Shown: in pieces, positions 42,967 to 50,757 of the stretch
Layout of the letters: the number at the start of each line of letters is the position of its first letter
Position numbering within the stretch: position 1 is the stretch's first letter
Assembly: GCF_963677315.1 (NCBI RefSeq)
Contig: NZ_OY781939.1
Coordinates: 2,666,001-2,730,000, forward strand
Direction: 5' to 3'
DNA from: an uncultured Sphaerochaeta sp.
GTDB lineage: Bacteria; Spirochaetota; Spirochaetia; Sphaerochaetales; Sphaerochaetaceae
Length of the DNA stretch: 64,000 bases
The notes under the pieces: generated by a model
The model's database searches: none
Seen by the model: the letters and a program-made list of their open reading frames with translations, nothing else
Told to the model about the DNA's origin: nothing
Program-made: the position numbers and the translations under genes

Positions 42967-44235
42967 ATGAAAAAAAGAATCATGGTTGGTCTGTTGGTAG
43001 CCTTAATGGCAACCACGATGATCTTCGCGCAGGGTGCATCTGAAGCAAAAGCTGAAAGTAATACCCTGGAGATTTTTAGTTGGTGGACCGCTGGTGGTGA
43101 GGCTGATGGCTTGGAGGCGATGTACAATGAGTTTGATCGCCAGTATCCAGGCATCGAAATCATCAATGCTACGGTTGCTGGAGGGGCAGGAACCAATGCA
43201 AAGGCTGTTCTTGCTACCCGTATGCAGGGTGGAAATCCTCCCGATTCGTTCCAGGTTCATGCCGGTCACGAACTGATCGATACCTGGGTAGTCTCTGGAT
43301 TCATGGAACCCATTACCTTCGTATTGGAAGATGCAGGGTACATGGATAAGTTCCCTGCGGATGTAATCGACATCATCTCTTACGAAGGTGAGGTCTATAG
43401 CATTCCCGTGAACATCCACCGCTCGAATGTAATGTGGTATAGTCCGAAGCTGTTTGCACAGTTCAACCTGCAACCACCAAAGACCATGGCTGACTTCTTC
43501 CGTGTTGCAGAAGTCTTCAAGGCGAATGGAATTCCAGCTCTTGCTCTTGGTGATAATGAGATCTGGGCTGCTACACACCTGCTTGAAAGCGTAATTCTCG
43601 CAAATGTTGGACCAGATAAGTACAATGCACTTTGGGAAGGTAAGGTTAAGTGGAATGATGCCCAAGTACGTAGTGCTTTGAATGATTTTGCCAAGATGAT
43701 GGGATATATCAACCGCGACCACGCTGCTCTTGCAAACATGGATGCTGCAGGCTATGTAGCTGAAGGCAAAGCTGCCATGAACGTCATGGGCGACTGGGCT
43801 GCTGGTTATTATTACTCCCAGGGATTCAAGCAGGGCGAGGATTGGGATTGGGTTCCTACTCCTGGTACTTCAGGCAACTTCATCATGCTAAGTGACTCCT
43901 TTGGTTTGCCGAAGAATGCTCCCAATCGGGATAATGTCATCAAGTGGTTAACACTTTGTGCATCACAAGAAGGACAGGATGCCTTCAATCCTATCAAGGG
44001 TTCCATTCCTGCTCGCATTGATGGTGACCGTTCAAAGTATGACCGCTATTTGAATGCTGCCATGGACGATTTTGCATCCGATGCCATCGTTCCCAGTGTT
44101 GCTCATGGTGCTGCTATCTCTGAGCCTTGGCTCACCCGCATCAACGATATCATGAGTGTTTTTGTAACTGACTTGAACGTTGATAAGGCCATTACTGAGT
44201 TCCAGGCTGCTGCTGACCGATACGCACCTAAGTAA
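42967..44235 (+). CDS. ABC sugar transporter, extracellular solute-binding protein (family 1)
   Basis: A 422-residue family-1 solute-binding protein. A signal peptide (KRIMVGLLVALMATTMIFAQ) is followed by GASEAKAES; there is no lipobox Cys, so it is probably a free periplasmic protein. The mature part has LEIFSWWTAGGEADGLEAMY, typical of glucose/mannose-type binding proteins, and AAMNVMGDWAAGYYYSQGF near residue 280. ATG 42967 has AAAAGGAG upstream. A strong stem-loop after the gene (44254-44289) probably raises its expression over the permeases. The ligand cannot be named. Confidence 0.92.
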   Translation: MKKRIMVGLLVALMATTMIFAQGASEAKAESNTLEIFSWWTAGGEADGLEAMYNEFDRQYPGIEIINATVAGGAGTNAKAVLATRMQGGNPPDSFQVHAGHELIDTWVVSGFMEPITFVLEDAGYMDKFPADVIDIISYEGEVYSIPVNIHRSNVMWYSPKLFAQFNLQPPKTMADFFRVAEVFKANGIPALALGDNEIWAATHLLESVILANVGPDKYNALWEGKVKWNDAQVRSALNDFAKMMGYINRDHAALANMDAAGYVAEGKAAMNVMGDWAAGYYYSQGFKQGEDWDWVPTPGTSGNFIMLSDSFGLPKNAPNRDNVIKWLTLCASQEGQDAFNPIKGSIPARIDGDRSKYDRYLNAAMDDFASDAIVPSVAHGAAISEPWLTRINDIMSVFVTDLNVDKAITEFQAAADRYAPK

Positions 44236-44253
44236 GGTTGTCTTGTGTATTGG

Positions 44254-44289
44254 AGTACCTTGCTGTACGCTTATGTACAGCAAGGTACT
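44254..44289 (+). other. Stem-loop between solute-binding-protein and permease genes
   Basis: A perfect 15-bp stem (AGTACCTTGCTGTAC pairing with GTACAGCAAGGTACT) with loop GCTTAT, 18 bases after the binding-protein stop and 110 before the permease start. There is no T run, so it probably stabilises the upstream mRNA or partly attenuates transcription. The TRAP operon has an equivalent. Confidence 0.7.
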
Positions 44290-44398
44290 ATATCTAGATT
44301 GAATGGGTATGCGTTTCTCCAAATTCGAGAAAACCATACGATTGAATGATTGTTCCATGATGGTGACAATCATGTGCTATGTATAGGATAGGGGCTTT

Positions 44399-45292
44399 AT
44401 GTACTGTGCAAAGAAAGACCGCAGACTTGCAGTGTTGATCCTGTTGCCCATGCTTCTCTTGCTGTTCATTTTTGTCTATGGCTTTATTGCATGGTCATTT
44501 AGGATTTCTTTCACTGATTGGAACAGCATTCTTCCAAACATGACCTCAGTAGGGTTTGAGAATTATCAAAGGTTGTTTGACTCACAGCGGTTTCAGACCG
44601 ATATCCGTAATACAATCTTCTTTACGCTGTTCTTCCTTGTTATTTGTATCGTAGGTGGTTTCTTTCTCAGCTATCTACTCTATTCCAAATTACGGGGTGA
44701 GTCGTTCTTGCGAACGATATATCTATTTCCCCTTTCTCTCTCTTTTGTGGTAACTGGTGTTCTATGGCGTTGGATTTTCAGCCCTGAGGTAGGAGTAAAC
44801 TCTCTATTCCGAATGATGGGATTTGAAGCAACATTTGGGTGGTTCACTTCAACCTATAGTCTTGGTGGATTCAATGTTGCGCTTATTGCACTCATCATCG
44901 CAGCCTCTTGGCAATACCTCGGATATACGATGGCAATGTTCCTGGCAGGGCTGAGAGGTATTCCTGACCAGCTTATTGAATCTGCGCAGATTGATGGGGC
45001 TGGAGAGTTGGCTACCATGTGGTATGTCATTCTTCCCATTATCAAGCCGATTACATTTTCTGCCATGATTGTGCTGGGTCATATCTCACTGAAGATATTC
45101 GATTTGGCATATGCGATGACAGGAAAAGGGCCCGCATTCGTCACTGATTTTCCTGGACTCTTTATGTTTGAGACAACCTTCCGAGGAAACCACTATGCTG
45201 AAGGTGCAGCAATCTCTATTATTATGCTGATCTTGGTTGCTGTGGTAATCGTGCCGTATCTCATTTCAACGCTGAGGGGGGATTCAGAATGA
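44399..45292 (+). CDS. ABC sugar transporter permease (MalF/UgpA type)
   Basis: A 297-residue inner-membrane permease with six predicted membrane helices. The ABC-interacting EAA loop reads LIESAQIDGAGELATMWYVILPIIKP (about 197-222). No ABC ATPase gene occurs in the operon, so a shared MsmK-like ATPase encoded elsewhere probably powers it. It pairs with the next gene, overlapping it by 4 bases (ATGA). Confidence 0.92.
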   Translation: MYCAKKDRRLAVLILLPMLLLLFIFVYGFIAWSFRISFTDWNSILPNMTSVGFENYQRLFDSQRFQTDIRNTIFFTLFFLVICIVGGFFLSYLLYSKLRGESFLRTIYLFPLSLSFVVTGVLWRWIFSPEVGVNSLFRMMGFEATFGWFTSTYSLGGFNVALIALIIAASWQYLGYTMAMFLAGLRGIPDQLIESAQIDGAGELATMWYVILPIIKPITFSAMIVLGHISLKIFDLAYAMTGKGPAFVTDFPGLFMFETTFRGNHYAEGAAISIIMLILVAVVIVPYLISTLRGDSE

Positions 45293-46113
45293 TTACCAAA
45301 AAATCAAGCAAGATGCTCAAATACATACTCGCGTATATCGCGGTAGCTCTTTTCCTTTTTCCTCTCTATGTGGTTTTTAATAATAGTTTAAAACCATTTG
45401 CAGATGTAAGAATCAGCGAGATGTGGATTCCCGCTCAAAATATATCATTTGAGGGTTATGCAGAAGCGTTCGTCAAACTTGGACAGAACATTCAAAATAG
45501 TTTCATGCTTGTAATTCCTGTTAGCCTCTTCTCGGTAATTTTTGGAGCGATTATAGGGTTCATTTTTGCAAAAGTTAAGTTCAGGTACTCCAATCTTATT
45601 TTTGCTTTAGTCATTTTTGGTATGTTTATTCCTTACCAAAGTATCTTGATCCCTCTCGTTCGTACCATGAATACCGTTGGGTTATATGGTCATCTCTCTG
45701 GGCTGATCGTGACCCATATCATTTATGGCTTACCGATCTCTTCACTCATGTTCCGTAACTACTATGCGAAACTGCCTGATGAGTTGCTTGAAGCTGGGAT
45801 GATCGACGGACTTCGTCTCGGCGGCGTTTTTAGAAAAGTAGTGGTTCCCATTTCTTTGCCTACGATGGTTGTTGTACTTATTTGGCAGTTTACCAGTGTT
45901 TGGAATGATTTCCTTTTTGCTGTTGTCTTGACGCAAAGACCTTCTATCCAACCAATTACTGTTGCCCTGCAAAATCTGGCAGGAACCCAGGTAATTGAGT
46001 GGAATGTGCAGATGGCAGGTGCCTTGATTGCAGCAATTCCTACACTGCTTGTCTACATTTTCCTTGGGAAATATTTCATTCAAGGGCTTCTCTCCGGTTC
46101 AGTGAAAGGGTAG
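45289..46113 (+). CDS. ABC sugar transporter permease (MalG/UgpE type)
   Basis: A 274-residue inner-membrane permease, six helices, with EAA loop LLEAGMIDGLRLGGVFRKVVVP (about 165-186). It completes the importer with the two genes before it and starts inside the stop of the first permease gene. Helices and spacing are normal for the family. Confidence 0.92.
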   Translation: MITKKSSKMLKYILAYIAVALFLFPLYVVFNNSLKPFADVRISEMWIPAQNISFEGYAEAFVKLGQNIQNSFMLVIPVSLFSVIFGAIIGFIFAKVKFRYSNLIFALVIFGMFIPYQSILIPLVRTMNTVGLYGHLSGLIVTHIIYGLPISSLMFRNYYAKLPDELLEAGMIDGLRLGGVFRKVVVPISLPTMVVVLIWQFTSVWNDFLFAVVLTQRPSIQPITVALQNLAGTQVIEWNVQMAGALIAAIPTLLVYIFLGKYFIQGLLSGSVKG

Positions 46114-46127
46114 TAAGGTAGTTTTCT

Positions 46128-47051
46128 ATGGAATCACAAAAATATATTGGTATCGACATAGGTGGTACAAAAACAGCTATCAGCCTTGGGGATAGCGATG
46201 GTGGGTTGATCAACAAACGGAAATTTCTCACTCCATCCGGAGTTGATGCGGTGATAGAAAGCATTTTTGTAGAGGTTGAACTGCTACTGTCTCCTTCCCA
46301 CTCCCTTCATGATATCAAGGCAATTGGCATTTCATGTGGGGGGCCTCTTGATAGTAAACGTGGAATCATTCAATCACCTCCCAATCTCCCAGGGTGGGAC
46401 GATATTCCAATTGTGGACATTGTATCAGAGCATTTTGGTATTCCAACGTATCTGGAAAATGATGCGAATGCCTGTGCCTTGGCCGAATGGTATTGGGGTA
46501 ATGGGAAGGGATTTGATTCAATCATTTTCTTGACCTTCGGTACTGGCTTAGGTGCTGGTTTGATCTTGGATGGTGCTCTCTATCGGGGAACCAATGGTCT
46601 TGCAGGAGAAGTTGGACATTGGAGGATGGCTGATACCGGTCCCTATTGTTACTACAAGAGAGGATCATGGGAGAGCTACGTCAGTGGTGCAGGTATATCC
46701 GGTCTGTATGAAATTGCAACCGGGAAAACAGTGAGTGCCCAAAAGGTTTGTCAGCTGGCCAAGGAAGGCGATTCTACTGCGATGCATGTCATTGAACAGA
46801 GTGCAATGATGTTGGGCTCAGGGCTAGCCTTGTTGATCGACTTGCTCAATCCACAGCGCATTATCATTGGAAGTATCTATAGTAGGGACGAGGAGTTGTT
46901 CCGACCAATAATGGACCAGGTGCTATGCGAAGAAACTCTCAGCCTCCCATACTCAAATTGTGAGGTTGTACCATCCTTGCTTGGAGAACAGCTGGGAGAT
47001 ATGGCAGCCTTAGGAATTGCTAGAGACCATAGTATGAGGAGAGAGCGATGA
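46128..47051 (+). CDS. ROK-family sugar kinase-like protein with degenerate zinc motif
   Basis: A 307-residue ROK protein. The ATP-binding segment YIGIDIGGTKTAISLGD and the catalytic END in LENDANACALAEWYWG are intact, as are FLTFGTGLGAGLILDG and GEVGH. The usual zinc motif CxCGxxGCxE is replaced by CYYKRGSWE, one residue shorter and with only one Cys, so the structural zinc is probably lost. Others without full zinc sites still function. It should phosphorylate a sugar such as a hexose, mannose or amino sugar. ATG 46128 follows AAGGTAG; its stop overlaps the SIS gene start (ATGA). Confidence 0.83.
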   Translation: MESQKYIGIDIGGTKTAISLGDSDGGLINKRKFLTPSGVDAVIESIFVEVELLLSPSHSLHDIKAIGISCGGPLDSKRGIIQSPPNLPGWDDIPIVDIVSEHFGIPTYLENDANACALAEWYWGNGKGFDSIIFLTFGTGLGAGLILDGALYRGTNGLAGEVGHWRMADTGPYCYYKRGSWESYVSGAGISGLYEIATGKTVSAQKVCQLAKEGDSTAMHVIEQSAMMLGSGLALLIDLLNPQRIIIGSIYSRDEELFRPIMDQVLCEETLSLPYSNCEVVPSLLGEQLGDMAALGIARDHSMRRER

Positions 47052-47680
47052 TATATACATTGGATCAATTGCTAGAACGTTACCCGCAACTGAAGAGCAT
47101 AACCAGTAATTTGGCAGCGGCTCGGAATCTGGTGGTGAAGAAAGCTCAAGAAGGAAAATTATTCTTGGTTGCGGGCAATGGGGGGAGTAGCGCCGATGCT
47201 GATCATATTGTAGGCGAACTCATGAAGTCGTTCGTTCGTAAACGCCCGATAGAAGATATGATAGCTCAACAATTGAGCAACATTGGGGGAGAAGCGGGAA
47301 ACCAAATAGCTTCCAACTTGGAGGGAGCGGTAAAGGCTATCTGCTTATCGAGTCACCAAGCGCTTTCAACAGCCTTCATGAATGATGTTGACCCTTCCCT
47401 TGTGTATGCACAACAGGTTTATGGTTATGGTGTTCCTGGAGACCTCTTTATCGGGATATCTACTTCAGGAAACGCAAAAAATGTGTTGAGCGCAGCTTTG
47501 GTAGCTCGTGCAAAAGGTTTGTCGGTACTTGGTTTGACGGGTGAAGCAGGTGGTGCATTAAAAGAGCATTGTGATGTATGCATTCAGGTTCCTGAAATTG
47601 AAACATTCAAGGTCCAAGAACTGCATCTTCCTATATACCATTGGCTCTGCATCGAAATCGAGGCAGCCCTTTGGCCTTAG
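47048..47680 (+). CDS. SIS-domain protein, GmhA-like phosphosugar isomerase
   Basis: A 210-residue SIS-fold protein close to sedoheptulose-7-phosphate isomerase (GmhA). GNGGSSADADHIVGELMKSF is the signature near residue 45, equivalent to GNGGSAxDAxHFAEEL in GmhA, and ISTSGNAKNVLSA is the phosphosugar-binding loop. GmhA converts sedoheptulose-7-phosphate to a heptose-7-phosphate; with the HldE-like kinase of this operon it evokes heptose chemistry. It could instead act on another ketose phosphate. It overlaps the ROK gene by 4 bases. Confidence 0.83.
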   Translation: MIYTLDQLLERYPQLKSITSNLAAARNLVVKKAQEGKLFLVAGNGGSSADADHIVGELMKSFVRKRPIEDMIAQQLSNIGGEAGNQIASNLEGAVKAICLSSHQALSTAFMNDVDPSLVYAQQVYGYGVPGDLFIGISTSGNAKNVLSAALVARAKGLSVLGLTGEAGGALKEHCDVCIQVPEIETFKVQELHLPIYHWLCIEIEAALWP

Positions 47681-47708
47681 ATGCGATGATATCAGAGGAG
47701 GGATGTTT

Positions 47709-48422
47709 ATGCAGTTGCTTCCAGATATATATGTAGTTGGAGGAAGTCTTGTCGGCTTGACAGGAAGCCAAGTGAGCGGTCCTTTTGATGATTGCAATGT
47801 GTATGCTCTTGATCTTGGATCCGAGATCATCCTTATAGATACAGGCAATGGTGATTCTTGGCCTACAATCCAGGAGAATATGCAGAAATGGGGACTTGAT
47901 ACGAGAAAGATTTCAACTACCTTGATTACGCACCCTCATTATGATCATGCCCAGGGGGCTCATCTCCTGAAAGATGCCGGAATCGAGCTTATTGCTCATG
48001 CCTATACTGCTGATGCGATGGAGAAGGGTGATGAGCGGTGCTGTGGTTACCTGTACCATCGTGTATTTACTCCAGTATCTGTCGATCGAATCTTGGAGGA
48101 TGATGAGCAATTCACCGTTGGGTCGCTTTCAGTCCAATCAATTCATCTCCCTGGCCATACCCTTGGATGTACAGGGTTCTTGATTTCATGGAAAGGGAAG
48201 AAGGTCCTCTTCTCAGGTGATGTGATAGGTACTCTAGGGTATGGTCACTTTGGCTGGAATGGCTCTATCGACTTCGACAAGCAGGTGTATATCAAAACGC
48301 TTTTAAAGCTTTCAAAGATAGATTTTGACGTCATGCTTCCCGGACATGGCCTTGCGTCTTTCATTCATCCAAGAGAGCGGGTAGAAGAGAGCCTAAATGA
48401 AGCCCTGATGACATGGCGGTAG
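47709..48422 (+). CDS. Metallo-beta-lactamase-fold hydrolase
   Basis: A 237-residue MBL-fold protein. The metal-binding motif THPHYDHAQGAH (HxHxDH), HLPGHTLGC, FSGDVIG and LPGHG supply the His/Asp ligands of a two-metal centre. Family members include lactonases, glyoxalase II and thioesterases. In this operon a sugar-lactone or detoxification role is plausible, not shown. ATG 47709 is preferred because GAGGAGG ends 7 bases upstream; the frame runs back to 47571, overlapping the SIS gene, with no other ribosome-binding site. It is the last gene of the operon. Confidence 0.82.
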   Translation: MQLLPDIYVVGGSLVGLTGSQVSGPFDDCNVYALDLGSEIILIDTGNGDSWPTIQENMQKWGLDTRKISTTLITHPHYDHAQGAHLLKDAGIELIAHAYTADAMEKGDERCCGYLYHRVFTPVSVDRILEDDEQFTVGSLSVQSIHLPGHTLGCTGFLISWKGKKVLFSGDVIGTLGYGHFGWNGSIDFDKQVYIKTLLKLSKIDFDVMLPGHGLASFIHPRERVEESLNEALMTWR

Positions 48423-48542
48423 CAAGGAAATCAGTATATTCCTAATGGTATTAACCAAGAACATCCACTCAGTTATGCTAGTGTAAACGGGGAAAATCAT
48501 AAGATCGGCTAGCGTCTAGACAAATAGCAAGTGCTTAAAATC

Positions 48543-48758
48543 CTACTCAAATGAAACATTCAGCTCTTTTTTCTTCAACATACAATCTGTGAGATAGAGA
48601 TTGATGATATTCTGATACGGAATACCCTTCTTCTCTGCCATGTCCTTGAAATAGGCAACTGTTGCAGAGTCCAGTCGGATAGTTACTTGTTGTTTGGGTA
48701 GTTTTGGGATATAGGGATTCTTACCAGCATTTGAGAAATCATATTCGTTTTTCATCAT
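48543..48758 (-). CDS. Ribbon-helix-helix antitoxin (BrnA/CopG type), intact
   Basis: A 71-residue protein. The basic beta strand and helices read KQQVTIRLDSATVAYFKDMAEKKGIPYQNIINLYLTDC, split here only for description: KQQVTIRLDSATVAYFKDMA then EKKGIPYQNIINLYL. The N-terminal YDFSNAGKNPY segment is typical of antitoxins paired with BrnT-type toxins. It should bind DNA as a dimer and neutralise a toxin, but directly upstream only an 11-codon toxin relic remains. A truncated duplicate lies at 36571-36709. GGAGG precedes the start. Confidence 0.8.
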   Translation of the reverse strand: MMKNEYDFSNAGKNPYIPKLPKQQVTIRLDSATVAYFKDMAEKKGIPYQNIINLYLTDCMLKKKELNVSFE

Positions 48759-48764
48759 TGCCTC

Positions 48765-48800
48765 CTATTTAACATCCCATGCAAAAACTATCTCTTTCAT
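48765..48800 (-). pseudogene. BrnT-type toxin relic, N-terminal 11 codons
   Basis: On the minus strand ATG 48800 opens MKEIVFAWDVK followed by TAG, ending 6 bases before the antitoxin start. BrnT toxins begin with a strand of the form M..IVFEWDPxK, so this fits the first strand of the toxin with the rest deleted or never reached. It sits where brnT sits in brnTA operons. Whether it is translated as a short leader is unknown. Confidence 0.55.
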
Positions 48801-48883
48801 ACAAACATTGTTAGTATAATTTGAGTATTGTCTTCATTTCGCGCTTACTCGTTGAACACATAAGCAACGAAGTACATAATTCT

Positions 48884-50533
48884 TTACAACTTCAACCTCT
48901 CATGACTACTAATCATTGCCTCTTCAATGTTCGAGAAGATGGAGGATTCCTCTATAAGATGATGTTTCAGGAATTTCTCCTTCAGGTTGTCGTTCAGGCC
49001 ACTGAAAAGTACCTGGATATCCTTTTTCTTCATATCGGAGAGAAGTAACCTTAGTTTCGCTATTCCATCAGAGTCTACGATGGGCACATAGCGGAAACGT
49101 AGGATAAGTATCTTGTATCCTTTATCGAGTTTCTCTTCAATGTTCAAGAGATGGAATACCGATCCAAAGAACATAGGGCCGTTGATTTCCACAATCCGTA
49201 TCCTCTTGTCATACTCTCCAAGTTCTTGTGAGAAGATCAACTGGTCATCGACCTTGGAGTACATCAAGGGGCTGAGTTCCACTCCGTCAGCCATTCTCTT
49301 CATGAAGAGGATGACAGCTAGCAAGAACCCTACCGGGATAGCGATGGTAAGGTCGGTTAACAGGGTGAGTATAAAGGTAGTGAGTAGGACAGCAGACTCA
49401 TACCGGTTCACCTTCAGACTACTGAGGAACACATGGATCTCGCTCATTCTCCAGGCAACGATGATAAGGATGCCTGCCAAGGCAGCCATCGGGACAAACT
49501 TGACGACAGGCATTGCTACCAGGTAGATGAACAGGAGGGTGAGGGCATGCACAACGCCAGCTATAGGAGTCCGACCACCGTTGTTGACGTTTGCTGCGGT
49601 TCTCGCGATAGCACCAGTTACAGGTATTCCTCCAACCAGGGAGACTGCGGTATTTGCTAATCCCATAGCGATGAGTTCTACATTCGATCGGTGGTGTCCA
49701 CCGATCATGCTGTCAGCAACGACGGCTGAGAGCAGGGATTCCAGTGCACCGAGGAGGGCGATGGAGAAGGCAGCAGGCAGCAGGGTCATGATTACTTCTT
49801 GGTTGATCGTGAAGAACGTGAGCTCGGGAACCTGGAAGGTAATCACACCAAAACGGTCTCCGATGGTCTCCACAGGAACCCCGAGTATTGAGGTCAGCAG
49901 GGTAACCAGTACCAGGGAAGCAAAGACAGCAGGAATTTTCTTGGTAAGTTTTGGTAGGAGAAGAATGATGGTTATGGTTGCAAGGCCTACTGTCAGTGAC
50001 CAAGGGTCAGTGAGATGAAGATTGCTTGCATAGTAGACGAGTTTCTCCAGAAATTCGCTAGGAATATCTTTCTCTGGCAACCCAAGGAAATCATTGATCT
50101 GGGTCATGAAGATCAAGACAGCAATACCACCGGTGAAGCCGGTGATAAGGGTCTGGGGAATGTACTTGAGCAGGGAGCCCATCTTGAAGAGACCCATAAG
50201 GATCAGGATGATTCCTGCAAGGAAGGTCGCAATAAGGAGCCCCTCCATACCATGGGTGGTAAGGATGGAGACGATGATTACAATGAAGGCACCGGTTGGG
50301 CCTCCGATCTGGACCCTGCTACCACCAAAGAGGGAGACGATGAGTCCTCCCACGATTGCAGTCAACAGTCCGGTCTCAGGAGATACTCCAGAGGCAATGG
50401 CAAACGCGATTGCAAGGGGAAGGGCTATTACCCCAACGATGATTCCACTAATGATGTCTTTCTTGATCTGTTCTTTCCCAATCCCCTCTTTTACAAGGGT
50501 AAAGAGCTTTGGTTCCCATTCCTTATTACGCAC
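48884..50533 (-). CDS. SulP-family anion transporter with STAS domain
   Basis: A 549-residue SLC26/SulP protein: about 12-14 membrane segments, signature GGSRVQIGGPTGAFIVIIVS, conserved VSLVGGIPVTGAIARTAANV, and a C-terminal STAS domain (about 440-549) with VPIVDSDGIAKLRLLL. It imports inorganic anions (sulfate, bicarbonate) or organic acids; sequence alone does not decide. Start choice: GTG 50533 has AGGAG 7 bases upstream; the frame extends to 50644 without a better site, and the extension is not conserved in style. It stands alone on the minus strand. Confidence 0.9.
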   Translation of the reverse strand: MRNKEWEPKLFTLVKEGIGKEQIKKDIISGIIVGVIALPLAIAFAIASGVSPETGLLTAIVGGLIVSLFGGSRVQIGGPTGAFIVIIVSILTTHGMEGLLIATFLAGIILILMGLFKMGSLLKYIPQTLITGFTGGIAVLIFMTQINDFLGLPEKDIPSEFLEKLVYYASNLHLTDPWSLTVGLATITIILLLPKLTKKIPAVFASLVLVTLLTSILGVPVETIGDRFGVITFQVPELTFFTINQEVIMTLLPAAFSIALLGALESLLSAVVADSMIGGHHRSNVELIAMGLANTAVSLVGGIPVTGAIARTAANVNNGGRTPIAGVVHALTLLFIYLVAMPVVKFVPMAALAGILIIVAWRMSEIHVFLSSLKVNRYESAVLLTTFILTLLTDLTIAIPVGFLLAVILFMKRMADGVELSPLMYSKVDDQLIFSQELGEYDKRIRIVEINGPMFFGSVFHLLNIEEKLDKGYKILILRFRYVPIVDSDGIAKLRLLLSDMKKKDIQVLFSGLNDNLKEKFLKHHLIEESSIFSNIEEAMISSHERLKL

Positions 50534-50757
50534 TTCTTCTCTCCTGGGTGAGGTATACTCCAGTTTTAATAATATGCCAATTGGGTAATACAGAAAATTC
50601 AAGAAAGAGTCAGTCTTCAGTGAAGTGCTTGGGAATTTTATCATTATGATTGAATAGGAAAGAGCTCTCTCTGCAAGGAGGTTGATGCTCTCCTTGGCTC
50701 ACCAAACTATGCTTGCAAGTGATCGAGATCCGGTTACCAACGGGACTGGGACCTTTA

